Part shown: positions 30,200 to 39,620 of the stretch, in pieces | Layout of the letters: the number at the start of each line of letters is the position of its first letter | Position numbering within the stretch: the first letter of the stretch is position 1 | Assembly (NCBI GenBank): GCA_026416095.1 | Contig: JAOAFV010000017.1 | Location: 1-64,000, forward strand | DNA from: Bacteroidales bacterium | Lineage (GTDB): Bacteria > Bacteroidota > Bacteroidia > Bacteroidales > GWA2-32-17 | Length of the DNA: 64,000 nucleotides | Direction of reading: 5' to 3' | Position numbers and translations under genes: made by a program | The notes under the pieces: generated by a model | What the model was told of the DNA's origin: nothing | Seen by the model: the letters and a program-made list of their open reading frames with translations, nothing else | Databases searched by the model: none

Positions 30200-31259
30200 A
30201 TCGGCTCTAAAGATCAACGAAAGCATAGCACATCCTCCTAACATAAACCCATATATCAATACTTTAAAAACAAAAAAAGAAAGAATTTCAATAGATGAAT
30301 ATTACAATGGTATTATTAAGAATAACAGGGCAATACTTGCTAAAGCAATTACTTTAATAGAGAGCTCATTACAATCGGATCAAAAAATAGCCCGTAAAAT
30401 AATAGAAAAATGTTTGCCTTATACAGGCAACAGTTATCGAATAGGCATAACAGGTGTGCCAGGCGTTGGTAAAAGTACTTTTATAGAAGTGTTTGGTAAT
30501 TACCTAATATCGCTTGGTTATAAAGTAGCTGTGCTTGCTATAGATCCAAGCAGTACAATAACAAAAGGCAGTATACTGGGCGATAAAACAAGAATGGAAA
30601 ATTTAGCTCGAAATCCATCAGCTTTTATTCGCCCAAGCCCATCAGGCGGCACTCTTGGTGGTGTTGCTCGTAAAACCCGTGAAGCTATGCTTTTATGCGA
30701 AGCAGCCGGTTATAATGTAATACTCATAGAAACCACCGGCGTAGGACAATCGGAAACAGCAGTTCATAGCATGACCGATACCTTTATACTTCTAATGCTT
30801 GCTGGTGCTGGCGATGAATTACAAGGAATAAAACGCGGAATCATTGAAATCTCCGACTTTATTGTAATAACTAAAGCCGATGGTGATAATTACAATAAAT
30901 GCATTGCAGCAGCTCACCAATATAAAGAAGCCCTTAATTATTTGCCGTTACCAGAATCAGGTTGGAAATGCAAAGTACATGTTGTTTCTGCTAAAAATAA
31001 TATGGGAATAAAAGAACTATTTGACCAAGTACAGGAGTATTTTTCTTTTATAAAGAATAACGGATATTTTCACATTCAGCGTCAAAATCAAAATAAATAC
31101 TGGATGTACGAAACCATAAATAACTTGATAAAAGATAACTTGCTTAATAATCCAAAACTCAATGCAAAATTATTGCAATTTGAAAAAAAAGTTATCGAAA
31201 ACAAGATTACTTCGTTTGAAGCAGCTGAAAGAATTTTTAACTTAATAAAGAAAATTTAA
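30183..31259 (+). CDS. meaB: Methylmalonyl-CoA mutase-associated GTPase
   Basis: GITGVPGVGKSTFIE, VLAIDPSSTITKGSILGDKTRME, FIRPSPSGGTLGGVARKTREAM, ETTGVGQSE. Confidence 0.95.
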   Translation: MKNRSKSALKINESIAHPPNINPYINTLKTKKERISIDEYYNGIIKNNRAILAKAITLIESSLQSDQKIARKIIEKCLPYTGNSYRIGITGVPGVGKSTFIEVFGNYLISLGYKVAVLAIDPSSTITKGSILGDKTRMENLARNPSAFIRPSPSGGTLGGVARKTREAMLLCEAAGYNVILIETTGVGQSETAVHSMTDTFILLMLAGAGDELQGIKRGIIEISDFIVITKADGDNYNKCIAAAHQYKEALNYLPLPESGWKCKVHVVSAKNNMGIKELFDQVQEYFSFIKNNGYFHIQRQNQNKYWMYETINNLIKDNLLNNPKLNAKLLQFEKKVIENKITSFEAAERIFNLIKKI

Positions 31260-31260
31260 G

Positions 31261-31950
31261 CTATTTTTTTGTTTTTTTCAATTCAACAAATCTTACTGGC
31301 ATTAAATATTGCTGTTCTGTTTTTCCATTCTTTTTTTCAATTAAGACCAAGTATTGATCGCTGTAAATGCTTCCAACAGGTATAATCATTCTTCCTCCTT
31401 CTTTTAATTGATCAACTAACTTCGGAGGCACATTTTCCGCTGCTGCTGTTACCACAATAGCATCAAAAGGAGCATATTCTTCCCATCCTTCATGACCATC
31501 GCCTAATTTAAACTTTATGTTTTTATATCCAAGATCATTCAATAAACTTCGGGCCCTATTATACAATGGTTCCACCAACTCTATTGTATATACTTCTTTT
31601 ACTATTTCGGCCAAAATAGCTGCTTGATATCCCGAACCAGTGCCAATTTCAAGCACTTTCATGTTCTTATTTGGTTTGATTATCTCAGTCATAAATGCAA
31701 CAATATAAGGTTGCGATATTGTTTGTTCAAAACCAATGGGAAGAGGCGTATCCTGGTATGCATATTTAACAAGATCGGCAGGAACAAATTTATGACGTTC
31801 CACCTTTCGCATTGCCTTTAATACATTTTTATCTTTTATGCCACGTGCTTCAATTTGCTCAGAAACCATTAATTCTCTCAACTTCGAATAATCTTGCCCT
31901 TTACAGCTAAACGAAAAAGCCACAATAATTATCGAAAATATTTTAAACAT
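31261..31950 (-). CDS. pcm: Protein-L-isoaspartate O-methyltransferase
   Basis: VLKAMRKVERHKFVP, QPYIVAFMTE, VLEIGTGSGYQAAILAE; N-terminal signal/lipobox-like (VAFSFSCKGQ). Confidence 0.93.
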   Translation of the reverse strand: MFKIFSIIIVAFSFSCKGQDYSKLRELMVSEQIEARGIKDKNVLKAMRKVERHKFVPADLVKYAYQDTPLPIGFEQTISQPYIVAFMTEIIKPNKNMKVLEIGTGSGYQAAILAEIVKEVYTIELVEPLYNRARSLLNDLGYKNIKFKLGDGHEGWEEYAPFDAIVVTAAAENVPPKLVDQLKEGGRMIIPVGSIYSDQYLVLIEKKNGKTEQQYLMPVRFVELKKTKK

Positions 31951-31975
31951 TTTTTTTGTAAAGTTATAAAAAAAG

Positions 31976-31983
31976 TATATTTG
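31976..31983 (+). promoter_or_regulatory. Putative Bacteroidota -7 element (TATATTTG) upstream of the 32-kb cluster
   Basis: TAnnTTTG 21 bp upstream of ATG 32004. Confidence 0.45.
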
Positions 31984-32003
31984 TTAAAATATTTATTCCA
32001 AAA

Positions 32004-33104
32004 ATGGTTATAGATTTTTATGGCTTAAAAAAATTTTATGAAATAAACAAAAAAACTATAAATGAAATATTCAACAAAAATATAAGTAATGGTCAAATAC
32101 TTAACGACAACATAGTTAACAATTTTGAGAACTATTTGGCCGAATTTTGTAATAGAAAATATTGTGTAACATTTTCAAGCTGTACCGACGCTTTAATATG
32201 TGCCGGTGATATACTTAATTTAAGAAATAAAACCATATACGTACCTGTTTATTCTTTTATTGCTAGTGCATCGGCATTTAAGTATTTAAATTGTAAAATT
32301 ATTTTTTACGATTTAAATCCTTTTGATTTCACAATAAACTTTGATGATTTAGAAAATAAATTATCGACAAAGGAGAAAAATTACGTTGTTGTTGTTCATT
32401 TATATGGTTATCTTAATGACTTTAACAAAATAGAAACTTTAAAGAAAAAGTACGATATTGAAATTATCGAAGATTTTGCTCAATCGTTAGGAGCAAAATT
32501 CTACAATAAGCCAGCAGGTTCGCTTGGTTTAATAAGTTGCACAAGCTTCGACCCAAGCAAAATTATACATGCATTCGGTACAGGCGGAGCCCTTTTAACA
32601 GATGATGAAAAAATATACAATATTGCAAAAAGATATCGCTACCATGGCAAAAATAACAATGATTTTTGTTATCCTGTAGGTTTTAATAGCCGTATTACAT
32701 CATATCAAGCAGAACTACTATTATGGCAACTGAGCAATATAAACACATATATTGCTTTCCGTAATCAGATAGCACAAACATACCAAAATAGTTTGTCTGA
32801 AATTCCACAAATCAGTTTTCCTAATTATAAAGACCACATTCTTCATACATTTCATAAATTTGTAATATTTACCGAAAAACGAGATGAGTTAAGAAAATTT
32901 TTAAAGGAAAAAGGCATAGAAACAAATATTCATTATCCACGCTTATTAATCGACTATTCATTATTTAAAGAAACTCACTCTACCTTAAATGAGTTCAATA
33001 TTGGAAAAATTACATCTAAAATTTTAAGTTTACCTATATATCCACATTTAAGCGATAGAGAAGTAAAATATATTGTCGAAACCATTAAACAATTTTATAT
33101 ATGA
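32004..33104 (+). CDS. DegT/DnrJ/EryC1/StrS-family PLP aminotransferase
   Basis: YCVTFSSCTDALICAGDIL, EDFAQSLGA, SFDPSKIIHAFGTGGALLTDD (PLP Lys), RYHGKNN. Confidence 0.92.
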   Translation: MVIDFYGLKKFYEINKKTINEIFNKNISNGQILNDNIVNNFENYLAEFCNRKYCVTFSSCTDALICAGDILNLRNKTIYVPVYSFIASASAFKYLNCKIIFYDLNPFDFTINFDDLENKLSTKEKNYVVVVHLYGYLNDFNKIETLKKKYDIEIIEDFAQSLGAKFYNKPAGSLGLISCTSFDPSKIIHAFGTGGALLTDDEKIYNIAKRYRYHGKNNNDFCYPVGFNSRITSYQAELLLWQLSNINTYIAFRNQIAQTYQNSLSEIPQISFPNYKDHILHTFHKFVIFTEKRDELRKFLKEKGIETNIHYPRLLIDYSLFKETHSTLNEFNIGKITSKILSLPIYPHLSDREVKYIVETIKQFYI

Positions 33105-33694
33105 TTATTATTGGTGCAGGTGGTTTAGGCCAAGAAACATTAGGTATTCTTATACAAAACAATTATAAAAATAATATAATTTTTTTCGATGAAAACGAAA
33201 ATATAAATAATCTCTATCAAAAGTATACAGTTATACATAACTATAATGACTTGTTAGAATATTTAAAATTCGATAATGAGTTTGTAGTGGCAATTGGTTC
33301 TCCTAGATTGAGAGAAAAAATTTACAAAAAAGTAAAATCTTTTGGAGGAAAACCTGTGTCTGTAATTTCTAAATTCTCTCATATATTTCAATTCAATAAG
33401 TTACCTGAATTTTGTATAATTCAACCTTCGGTAGGAATTTCATGGGGAGTTGAAATTGGCGAAGGTTGTGTTATTCATATTAACAGCACGATAGGTCATA
33501 AGAGTAAAATTGGCAATTTTGTTAATATTGGGCCTGGTGTTAATATAATAGGTCCATGCGCAATAGGTAATTACGTGTATATTGGGGCAGGTTCTATTAT
33601 TTTAAATGGGATAACAATAGAAAATAATGCAATTATACCAGCTGGTAAAGTAGTAACTCGTGATGTAAAAGAATTTGAAGTTTTCGAAAAATAA
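33101..33694 (+). CDS. NeuD/PglD-like sugar O/N-acyltransferase (left-handed beta-helix)
   Basis: MIIIGAGGLGQETLGIL and hexapeptide repeats GEGCVIHINSTIGHKSKIGNFVNIGPGVNIIGPCAIGNYVYIGAGSII. Confidence 0.88.
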   Translation: MIIIGAGGLGQETLGILIQNNYKNNIIFFDENENINNLYQKYTVIHNYNDLLEYLKFDNEFVVAIGSPRLREKIYKKVKSFGGKPVSVISKFSHIFQFNKLPEFCIIQPSVGISWGVEIGEGCVIHINSTIGHKSKIGNFVNIGPGVNIIGPCAIGNYVYIGAGSIILNGITIENNAIIPAGKVVTRDVKEFEVFEK

Positions 33695-33700
33695 TTTTTA

Positions 33701-34798
33701 TTAGTTAAACGATTTGCTCATTAAATACATTCTATAATAATCTTTAAAATTTTTTTCAGTTATGACTTCTAATTTAGCTAATTCCTCTTCGTTTAACTCA
33801 TCAATAAAACAAGTTGGATCTTCTTCGAATACATCATTAGAATAATAATAAGCCATACTCCTACACCCCCCACACGTCCACACATATTTACATTTTTTAC
33901 ATTTACCACTTAAATTATTTCTATTAGTAATTTTATTCATTAATTCACTTTCATACAAAATACTTTCAAGCGATGTAGTATACACATTACCAGCACTTAT
34001 TTTATCGGAGAGCAACGGACAAGGAGCAACATCGCCTGCTGGGTTAATTGCATAAAACGACCCTACCCAACAACCCACTGAAGGATTTAAAGGTACTCTC
34101 GTTTTTTCCGTATTTCCTGTTACTCTAAAATAACTATCTTCTCGTAAAAAAAGTGGTGTATAACTTGTAAAACCATTGAAACAACTAATATAACCACAGT
34201 ATATTTTTTTTTGTAAAACATTTTTATCTAGCATATCTTTTCTATTATCTGAATTTCGTGGAGCATAAGGTATTCTATTGTATGGTAATCCAAGTTCTTT
34301 TATTTTTTCAACGGTTTTACAAAATGTTTCTGAATTAAACTTACCTACCGTTACAGATACATTAACTGCTATGTTGTTTTTATTTAGCAATTTTAGTTTT
34401 TCGATAAAAAAATCGTAATCGGTAATACGTGTTTCTTTGTTTTGCTCATCAAAAGAATTTATTCCAAGAGATACAACAAAGGTATTACCTGCAATCTTTA
34501 ACAATTCATCTATTAAATCTTGATTTAACAATAAACCATTAGTTGCAATACCAAATCTGAAGTTATGAGTAACTACTTCTTTAACTAAATTAATAAAATC
34601 ATGATAAATTAAAGGCTCCCCTCCTGAAAAAACAATAAAACGAGTACCTATTTTTTTTGCTGGTTTTAAAATATAGTTAACTATATCGCTTACGGGCTTT
34701 TCTTTTTCCCAATTTTCTTTTTTATTTGATCCTGCCGAGCAATAAGGACATAAGTTATTACACCTTCGGGTAATTTCTAAGTATAAGGTATGATACAT
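33701..34798 (-). CDS. Radical SAM/SPASM-domain protein
   Basis: LEITRRCNNLCPYCSAGS; SGGEPLIYHDF; C-terminal SPASM cysteines CGYISC...GCWVG...APCPL...CKKCKYVWTCGGCRS. Confidence 0.88.
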   Translation of the reverse strand: MYHTLYLEITRRCNNLCPYCSAGSNKKENWEKEKPVSDIVNYILKPAKKIGTRFIVFSGGEPLIYHDFINLVKEVVTHNFRFGIATNGLLLNQDLIDELLKIAGNTFVVSLGINSFDEQNKETRITDYDFFIEKLKLLNKNNIAVNVSVTVGKFNSETFCKTVEKIKELGLPYNRIPYAPRNSDNRKDMLDKNVLQKKIYCGYISCFNGFTSYTPLFLREDSYFRVTGNTEKTRVPLNPSVGCWVGSFYAINPAGDVAPCPLLSDKISAGNVYTTSLESILYESELMNKITNRNNLSGKCKKCKYVWTCGGCRSMAYYYSNDVFEEDPTCFIDELNEEELAKLEVITEKNFKDYYRMYLMSKSFN

Positions 34799-34846
34799 TT
34801 TTTTTTTCTACAAAAGTACATTATTTTTATGAAAATTTAGTGTATT

Positions 34847-35614
34847 ATGTGGGCCGTGGTACTAGGTGGTTCAAGTGGTATTGGTTGGGCATGTGTAAAA
34901 GAATTAGTAAAATTAAAATATAATGTTTTTATAGTACACAGAGATGGTAAAATTGCAACAAGAAATTTTTTAGACGAAGTTGAAAAATTACGCCATGAAT
35001 ATTCGGTGCAAATTCAAACATTAAATGCAAATATTAATATAGAAGAAAGCAAGAATTTAATAAAAGAAAATTTATTACTTATTCCTAAAAATCATGTTAA
35101 TGTTTTCATTCATTCTATAGCCGATGGACATATTAAACCACTATTTTCAAATGAAAATTTTTTAACCGAAGAAGATCTTTTATACACATTAAACTCGATG
35201 GGCGTTAGCTTTTACAGTTGGACAAAATTTTTATTTGATAATAAGTTGTTTGCAGAAAATTCATACATCTTTGGGTTTACAAGCGAAGGTTCTCGTCGAG
35301 TAATAAAAAATTATGCGGCAGTGGGAACTGCAAAAGCTGTACTTGAAACTTTATGCAAATACATGGCTTACGAATTAGCTCAATATAAAATATATGTGAA
35401 CTTATTATCACCTGGTGTAACTAAAACAAAAGCAATAAGAGTTTTTCCTGATGTTGACAATTTTATTACAGAAGTAGAACGAAAAAATCCATTCAAAACG
35501 TTAACCACACCCGAAAAGGTGGCAACGTTTTTAAGTGCTATTGTAAAAAACAAAATAGATTGGTTGTCGGGAGAAGTAATACATATTGATGGAGGTGAGC
35601 AAAATGTATTCTGA
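34847..35614 (+). CDS. SDR-fold enoyl-ACP reductase, FabL/FabI-like (Y-x6-K)
   Basis: GGSSGIGWA; YAAVGTAKAVLETLCKYMAYELAQYKIYVNLLSPGVTKTKAIRVFP...NPFKTLTTPEKVATFL...GEVIHIDGG. Tyr-x6-Lys spacing is the ENR type, not the usual YxxxK. Confidence 0.75.
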   Translation: MWAVVLGGSSGIGWACVKELVKLKYNVFIVHRDGKIATRNFLDEVEKLRHEYSVQIQTLNANINIEESKNLIKENLLLIPKNHVNVFIHSIADGHIKPLFSNENFLTEEDLLYTLNSMGVSFYSWTKFLFDNKLFAENSYIFGFTSEGSRRVIKNYAAVGTAKAVLETLCKYMAYELAQYKIYVNLLSPGVTKTKAIRVFPDVDNFITEVERKNPFKTLTTPEKVATFLSAIVKNKIDWLSGEVIHIDGGEQNVF

Positions 35615-36050
35615 ACTATCAAAAAAAATATTAAATTGTTTGCCATTCTGTGAACCATTTTTATTCATAGACAAAATAACTTATGTAGACGACAAAAAAA
35701 TTATAGGAGAATTTTTCTATCGTAAAGATCTTTTCTTTTATAAAGGTCACTTTAAAAATAAACCAATAACTCCAGCTACAATTCAAATAGAAACAATGGG
35801 TCAAATAGGTGTAGCTCATGGCATTTATCTTTTAAATATTCACACTACTAATAAAAAGTTCGATGTTTATGCGGTAACAATTGAATCGGAACATAATAAA
35901 ATAATTTTACCAGAAACACATGTTTTTATAGAAAGTAACCTTATTTTTTTCAGGCTTAATTATCTAAAATGTAAATGTTTAATTAAAAATTCAGAAAACC
36001 AAATTTTAGCTCACTCTATTTATTTATTAAAATTTATAATTTATGACTAA
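35604..36050 (+). CDS. Hotdog-fold 3-hydroxyacyl-ACP dehydratase (FabZ/FabA-like)
   Basis: PFLFIDKITYVDDKKIIGE...YKGHFKNKPITPATIQIETMGQIG. Likely start 35604, overlapping the SDR stop. Confidence 0.8.
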   Translation: MYSELSKKILNCLPFCEPFLFIDKITYVDDKKIIGEFFYRKDLFFYKGHFKNKPITPATIQIETMGQIGVAHGIYLLNIHTTNKKFDVYAVTIESEHNKIILPETHVFIESNLIFFRLNYLKCKCLIKNSENQILAHSIYLLKFIIYD

Positions 36051-37323
36051 CAGGGTAGTAGTAACAGGAATGGGCGTTTTATCACCTATAGGTAACAATA
36101 TAAAAGAATTTACTGAAAATTTAAAATCTGGCATAAGCGGAATAAAATATATTCCTGAACTCAAAGATTTTGGTTTTCGTTGCCAAATTGGTGGACTTAT
36201 AAACTACTCCTTTGAATACGACGAGATATTAAGAAATTTTTTTTTAGAGTCTGCAAGTAAATTTGTAAAATACACAATTATTACGGCACATGAAGCATTT
36301 AAAACTGCAAATTTACAATTTGAATATGATCCCGACTCAGAACCCGACTTTGATACTGGGGTAATTATTGGAAGTTCAATTGGAGCAATAGATTACTACA
36401 TTAATACTATTTATCAAAAAGTTATTAATAAAGAAATAAGGAAACTTAGAAGTACAACAACAGAATATTCTATGATAAGCGCACCATCGGCAATTCTTGC
36501 TGGAATAATTGGTGCAGCAAATTATGTTGGGTTTAATTCATCGGCTTGTGCTACTGGATTAGAATCCATTATACTTGGCTATAATAGAATAAAAAATGGA
36601 GAAGCAAAGCGAATGATTACAGGAGGGGTAGATATATATTCTCCTTACGCATGGGCTGGCTTCGAAGCCTTACGTATTCTACCTATCGATTATAACGATA
36701 AACCAACTAAAGCAAGTCGTCCTATGAGCAAAAGTGCAAGTGGTTTTGTACCTGCCGAAGGCTGTGGTATAATTATTCTCGAAAATTTAGAGGTAGCCAT
36801 AAAAAGAAATGCACCAATTTTTGCCGAAATAATTGGTGCAGCAATAAATAGCGGTGGTCAAAGAAATGGCGGCTCAATAACAGCTTCCAATCCTCAGGGG
36901 TTAATAAGTTGTATTCAAAATGCTCTTCATAGTGCCAATATTAATGCACAAGAGATAGATTATATCTCAGGTCACTTAACTTCTACTTCAAACGACACAA
37001 AAGAAATATATTGTTGGGCAAAAGCATTAAACCGTTATAATGAAGACTTTCCTTATATTAATGCTTTAAAATCACTAACAGGTCATTGTCAAAGTGCCGC
37101 TGGTACCATCGAAACAATTGCTGCAATAATTCAAATGAATGAAAATTTTTTACATCCTTCACTAAACTGTGAAGATTTACACCCCGAAATAGAACACATT
37201 GTATCACACACTAAAATTCCTTTTTTTACAAAAAGTAACTTATATTTGCAAACTATAATAAAAGCAAATTTAGGGTTTGGTGATATAAATGCTGTTTTAA
37301 TACTAAAAAAGTTTAACTTATGA
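36043..37323 (+). CDS. Beta-ketoacyl-ACP synthase (KAS II-like)
   Basis: RVVVTGMGVLSPIGNN, NSSACATGLESI (Cys), YISGHLTSTSNDTKE (His), KSLTGHCQSAAG (His). Confidence 0.93.
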   Translation: MTNRVVVTGMGVLSPIGNNIKEFTENLKSGISGIKYIPELKDFGFRCQIGGLINYSFEYDEILRNFFLESASKFVKYTIITAHEAFKTANLQFEYDPDSEPDFDTGVIIGSSIGAIDYYINTIYQKVINKEIRKLRSTTTEYSMISAPSAILAGIIGAANYVGFNSSACATGLESIILGYNRIKNGEAKRMITGGVDIYSPYAWAGFEALRILPIDYNDKPTKASRPMSKSASGFVPAEGCGIIILENLEVAIKRNAPIFAEIIGAAINSGGQRNGGSITASNPQGLISCIQNALHSANINAQEIDYISGHLTSTSNDTKEIYCWAKALNRYNEDFPYINALKSLTGHCQSAAGTIETIAAIIQMNENFLHPSLNCEDLHPEIEHIVSHTKIPFFTKSNLYLQTIIKANLGFGDINAVLILKKFNL

Positions 37324-37580
37324 ATAATAACGAGATTAAAGAAATTGTGTTGAACATAATTAAAAAGTACACTTTAAAAAAAGAAGAACTAGAAAATTTG
37401 CCAGAAAATCCGCATATAATAAACGATTTAAAAATTAATTCAGCACGAATTGTTGAGATCATTATCGACATTGAAGAAAAATTTAACATCGAAATAGAAA
37501 ATGAGCTACTAAAAAAAATTAACTACTTAAACGATATAATTGACATTATTAAATCAAAAGTAGAGAAAAAAAACAATTAA
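37320..37580 (+). CDS. Acyl carrier protein with atypical phosphopantetheine-site motif
   Basis: 86 aa; INDLKINSARIVEIIIDIEEKFNIEI aligned to ACP; Ser in 'NSA' instead of 'DSL'; 4-bp overlap with KAS. Confidence 0.8.
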   Translation: MNNNEIKEIVLNIIKKYTLKKEELENLPENPHIINDLKINSARIVEIIIDIEEKFNIEIENELLKKINYLNDIIDIIKSKVEKKNN

Positions 37581-37638
37581 TAAGTTTTACTAACATTGTA
37601 AGAAATTAAAGAAAATGATAAAATTTAATTAACTCAAG

Positions 37639-38586
37639 ATGAAAAATTCTAGTGTTTCCGACATAACCATTGCAATATTTTCACACAATCATTTTAATAC
37701 AATAGAAAAAGCCATTGAAGGCATATTGCATCAAAAAACAAAATATTCCTATACAATATATTTAGTTGACGATGGTAGTAGCGATGGCACACAAGATATC
37801 ATTCACAAATACAGCCAACAATACCCAGATATAATAAGACCTTTAATATTTAAAGAAAATGAAGGTGTATTTAAGCGAGCAGTACAAATATATATAAGCT
37901 CTAAAAGCAAGTACCTGAGTTGGCTCGATGCAGATGATTATTGGATATATGAATATAAACTCCAAAATCAAATAGATTTTTTAAATAAAAATCCAGATTT
38001 TGCAGGATGTTTTCACGATGCCAAAATTATCTCGGAATTTTCTTACGAAAACCCCTCAATTAATCAAATAATCTATTTTTATAAGTATTATAGTCAGTTT
38101 AACCATTACACTCCTATATTTTATCCATATCAATTACTTGAACGAAATATAATACCAACTGCATCATTAGTATTTAGAAATGTCGATTTAAACGAATTTT
38201 TCGAAAAATATAAAAAGTATAATCTAACTCAACATTCCTTAAGTTGGGCACTTCATCTTTACATAATAAAAAACAGTAAATTTTATTACTTTAACGAACC
38301 CTGGTCGGTATACTATGACCATAAAAAAGGTTATAGTAAAACAGAAAATAAAAAACTTTTTGTGTTAAACAATATAAAAATCTATAAGATTTTATCATCT
38401 GACAACTACTACAAGCATTACAAAAACAAAATATATCAAATGATTGCTCGCCACTACGAAGAGCTTTCATATTCAGAAACACCTATAAACATTGAATATG
38501 GATTTTATACACAATTGTATTATTTATTTTTTATAAAATCAAACATATGGTATTACATCCAGAGGGCATTAAAAAAACTAATTTAA
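37639..38586 (+). CDS. GT2-family glycosyltransferase
   Basis: DITIAIFSHNHFNTIEKAIEGIL...YLVDDGSSDGTQDII...YLSWLDADDYW. Confidence 0.9.
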   Translation: MKNSSVSDITIAIFSHNHFNTIEKAIEGILHQKTKYSYTIYLVDDGSSDGTQDIIHKYSQQYPDIIRPLIFKENEGVFKRAVQIYISSKSKYLSWLDADDYWIYEYKLQNQIDFLNKNPDFAGCFHDAKIISEFSYENPSINQIIYFYKYYSQFNHYTPIFYPYQLLERNIIPTASLVFRNVDLNEFFEKYKKYNLTQHSLSWALHLYIIKNSKFYYFNEPWSVYYDHKKGYSKTENKKLFVLNNIKIYKILSSDNYYKHYKNKIYQMIARHYEELSYSETPINIEYGFYTQLYYLFFIKSNIWYYIQRALKKLI

Positions 38587-39245
38587 TTTTTAGAAAAATA
38601 ACTTCTCCTTTCAGGTATTTACCAACTTACTTAATAATAGGTGGTCAAAAATGTGGTACAGCTTCTTTGTTTTATAATCTTGGAGCTCATCCACAAATTA
38701 AAAATTCTATTTAAAAAAAATTCACTATTTTGAACATAATTTTCATAGAACATTAAGCTGGTATAGGTCTTTTCCTCACTTAAAAGACCTCATTTGAAAA
38801 AAGCTGCTGTAGGCGAAGCTATTCCTACTTACCTTTTCCATCCACTGTGTGCCGAAAGAATATATAAAACCTTACCAAAATATAAAATTAATTGTTTTAT
38901 TACATAATCGTGTCGAAAAGAGCAATATCCCATTATTTTCAAGCAATAAGGAAAAAATAATGAAACAAGGAATATAAAAAAAGAATTATTATGCGATAAA
39001 GAAAATGTTAAGACTAATGAAATTTTAACTACAACTAAAATAGGGATAAAACTTTACAAAAACCGTGGCAAATATGCCGAACAATTAGAACGATATTTTA
39101 AGTTTACAGCAAAACTGGGATAAAATTCCCGAAATGGTTAATTTTTTCAACAAAAAAGGTATAACAATTTTTTTTAATAATGTTGATTTCCCTATAAAAT
39201 ATTCTTTACATAGCAAAGTTTAGCTGAATTATTTAAAATAAAAAA
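38547..39245 (+). pseudogene. Decayed sulfotransferase (heparan-sulfate-sulfotransferase-like)
   Basis: PTYLIIGGQKCGTASLFYNLGAHPQIKNSI*KKIHYFEHNFHRTLSWYRSFP; VGEAIPTYLFHPLCAERIYKTLPKYK; KLIVLLHNRVE; RAISHYFQAIRKK; KNRGKYAEQLERYFK, across several frames with stops. Confidence 0.85.
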
Positions 39246-39261
39246 CTTTTTAATATGCAAA

Positions 39262-39552
39262 ATGCCAAACTTTAATATGCTTAAAGAAAATCATAACGCT
39301 TATATGTCGCTGATAAAATACATTGATTATGTTGTAAAAAGTAATAAAAAATTTGAAAGTCTTCACTCAAAAATTAAATCAAGTAAAGAATTTTGTTTTA
39401 CTAATTCTTATAGGTGTACATTTTCGAAATTAAAACTTTGTTCCAAAGAGATTAATAATGCCGTGGAGCAATTACATAATGTAATCGCTACTTTTAATCA
39501 AGACTTATTAGAAACAAAATTAATATCTCTCTATAAAATACCCGATTATTAA
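39262..39552 (+). CDS. Hypothetical short ORF, possibly part of the decayed region
   Basis: 96-aa ORF; no recognised domain. Confidence 0.25.
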   Translation: MPNFNMLKENHNAYMSLIKYIDYVVKSNKKFESLHSKIKSSKEFCFTNSYRCTFSKLKLCSKEINNAVEQLHNVIATFNQDLLETKLISLYKIPDY

Positions 39553-39620
39553 AGATTAATTCTTTTAAACAACGATGAAGATACCAATTTTTTTAAAGTA
39601 GCTTAAAAAATTCTTATAAT

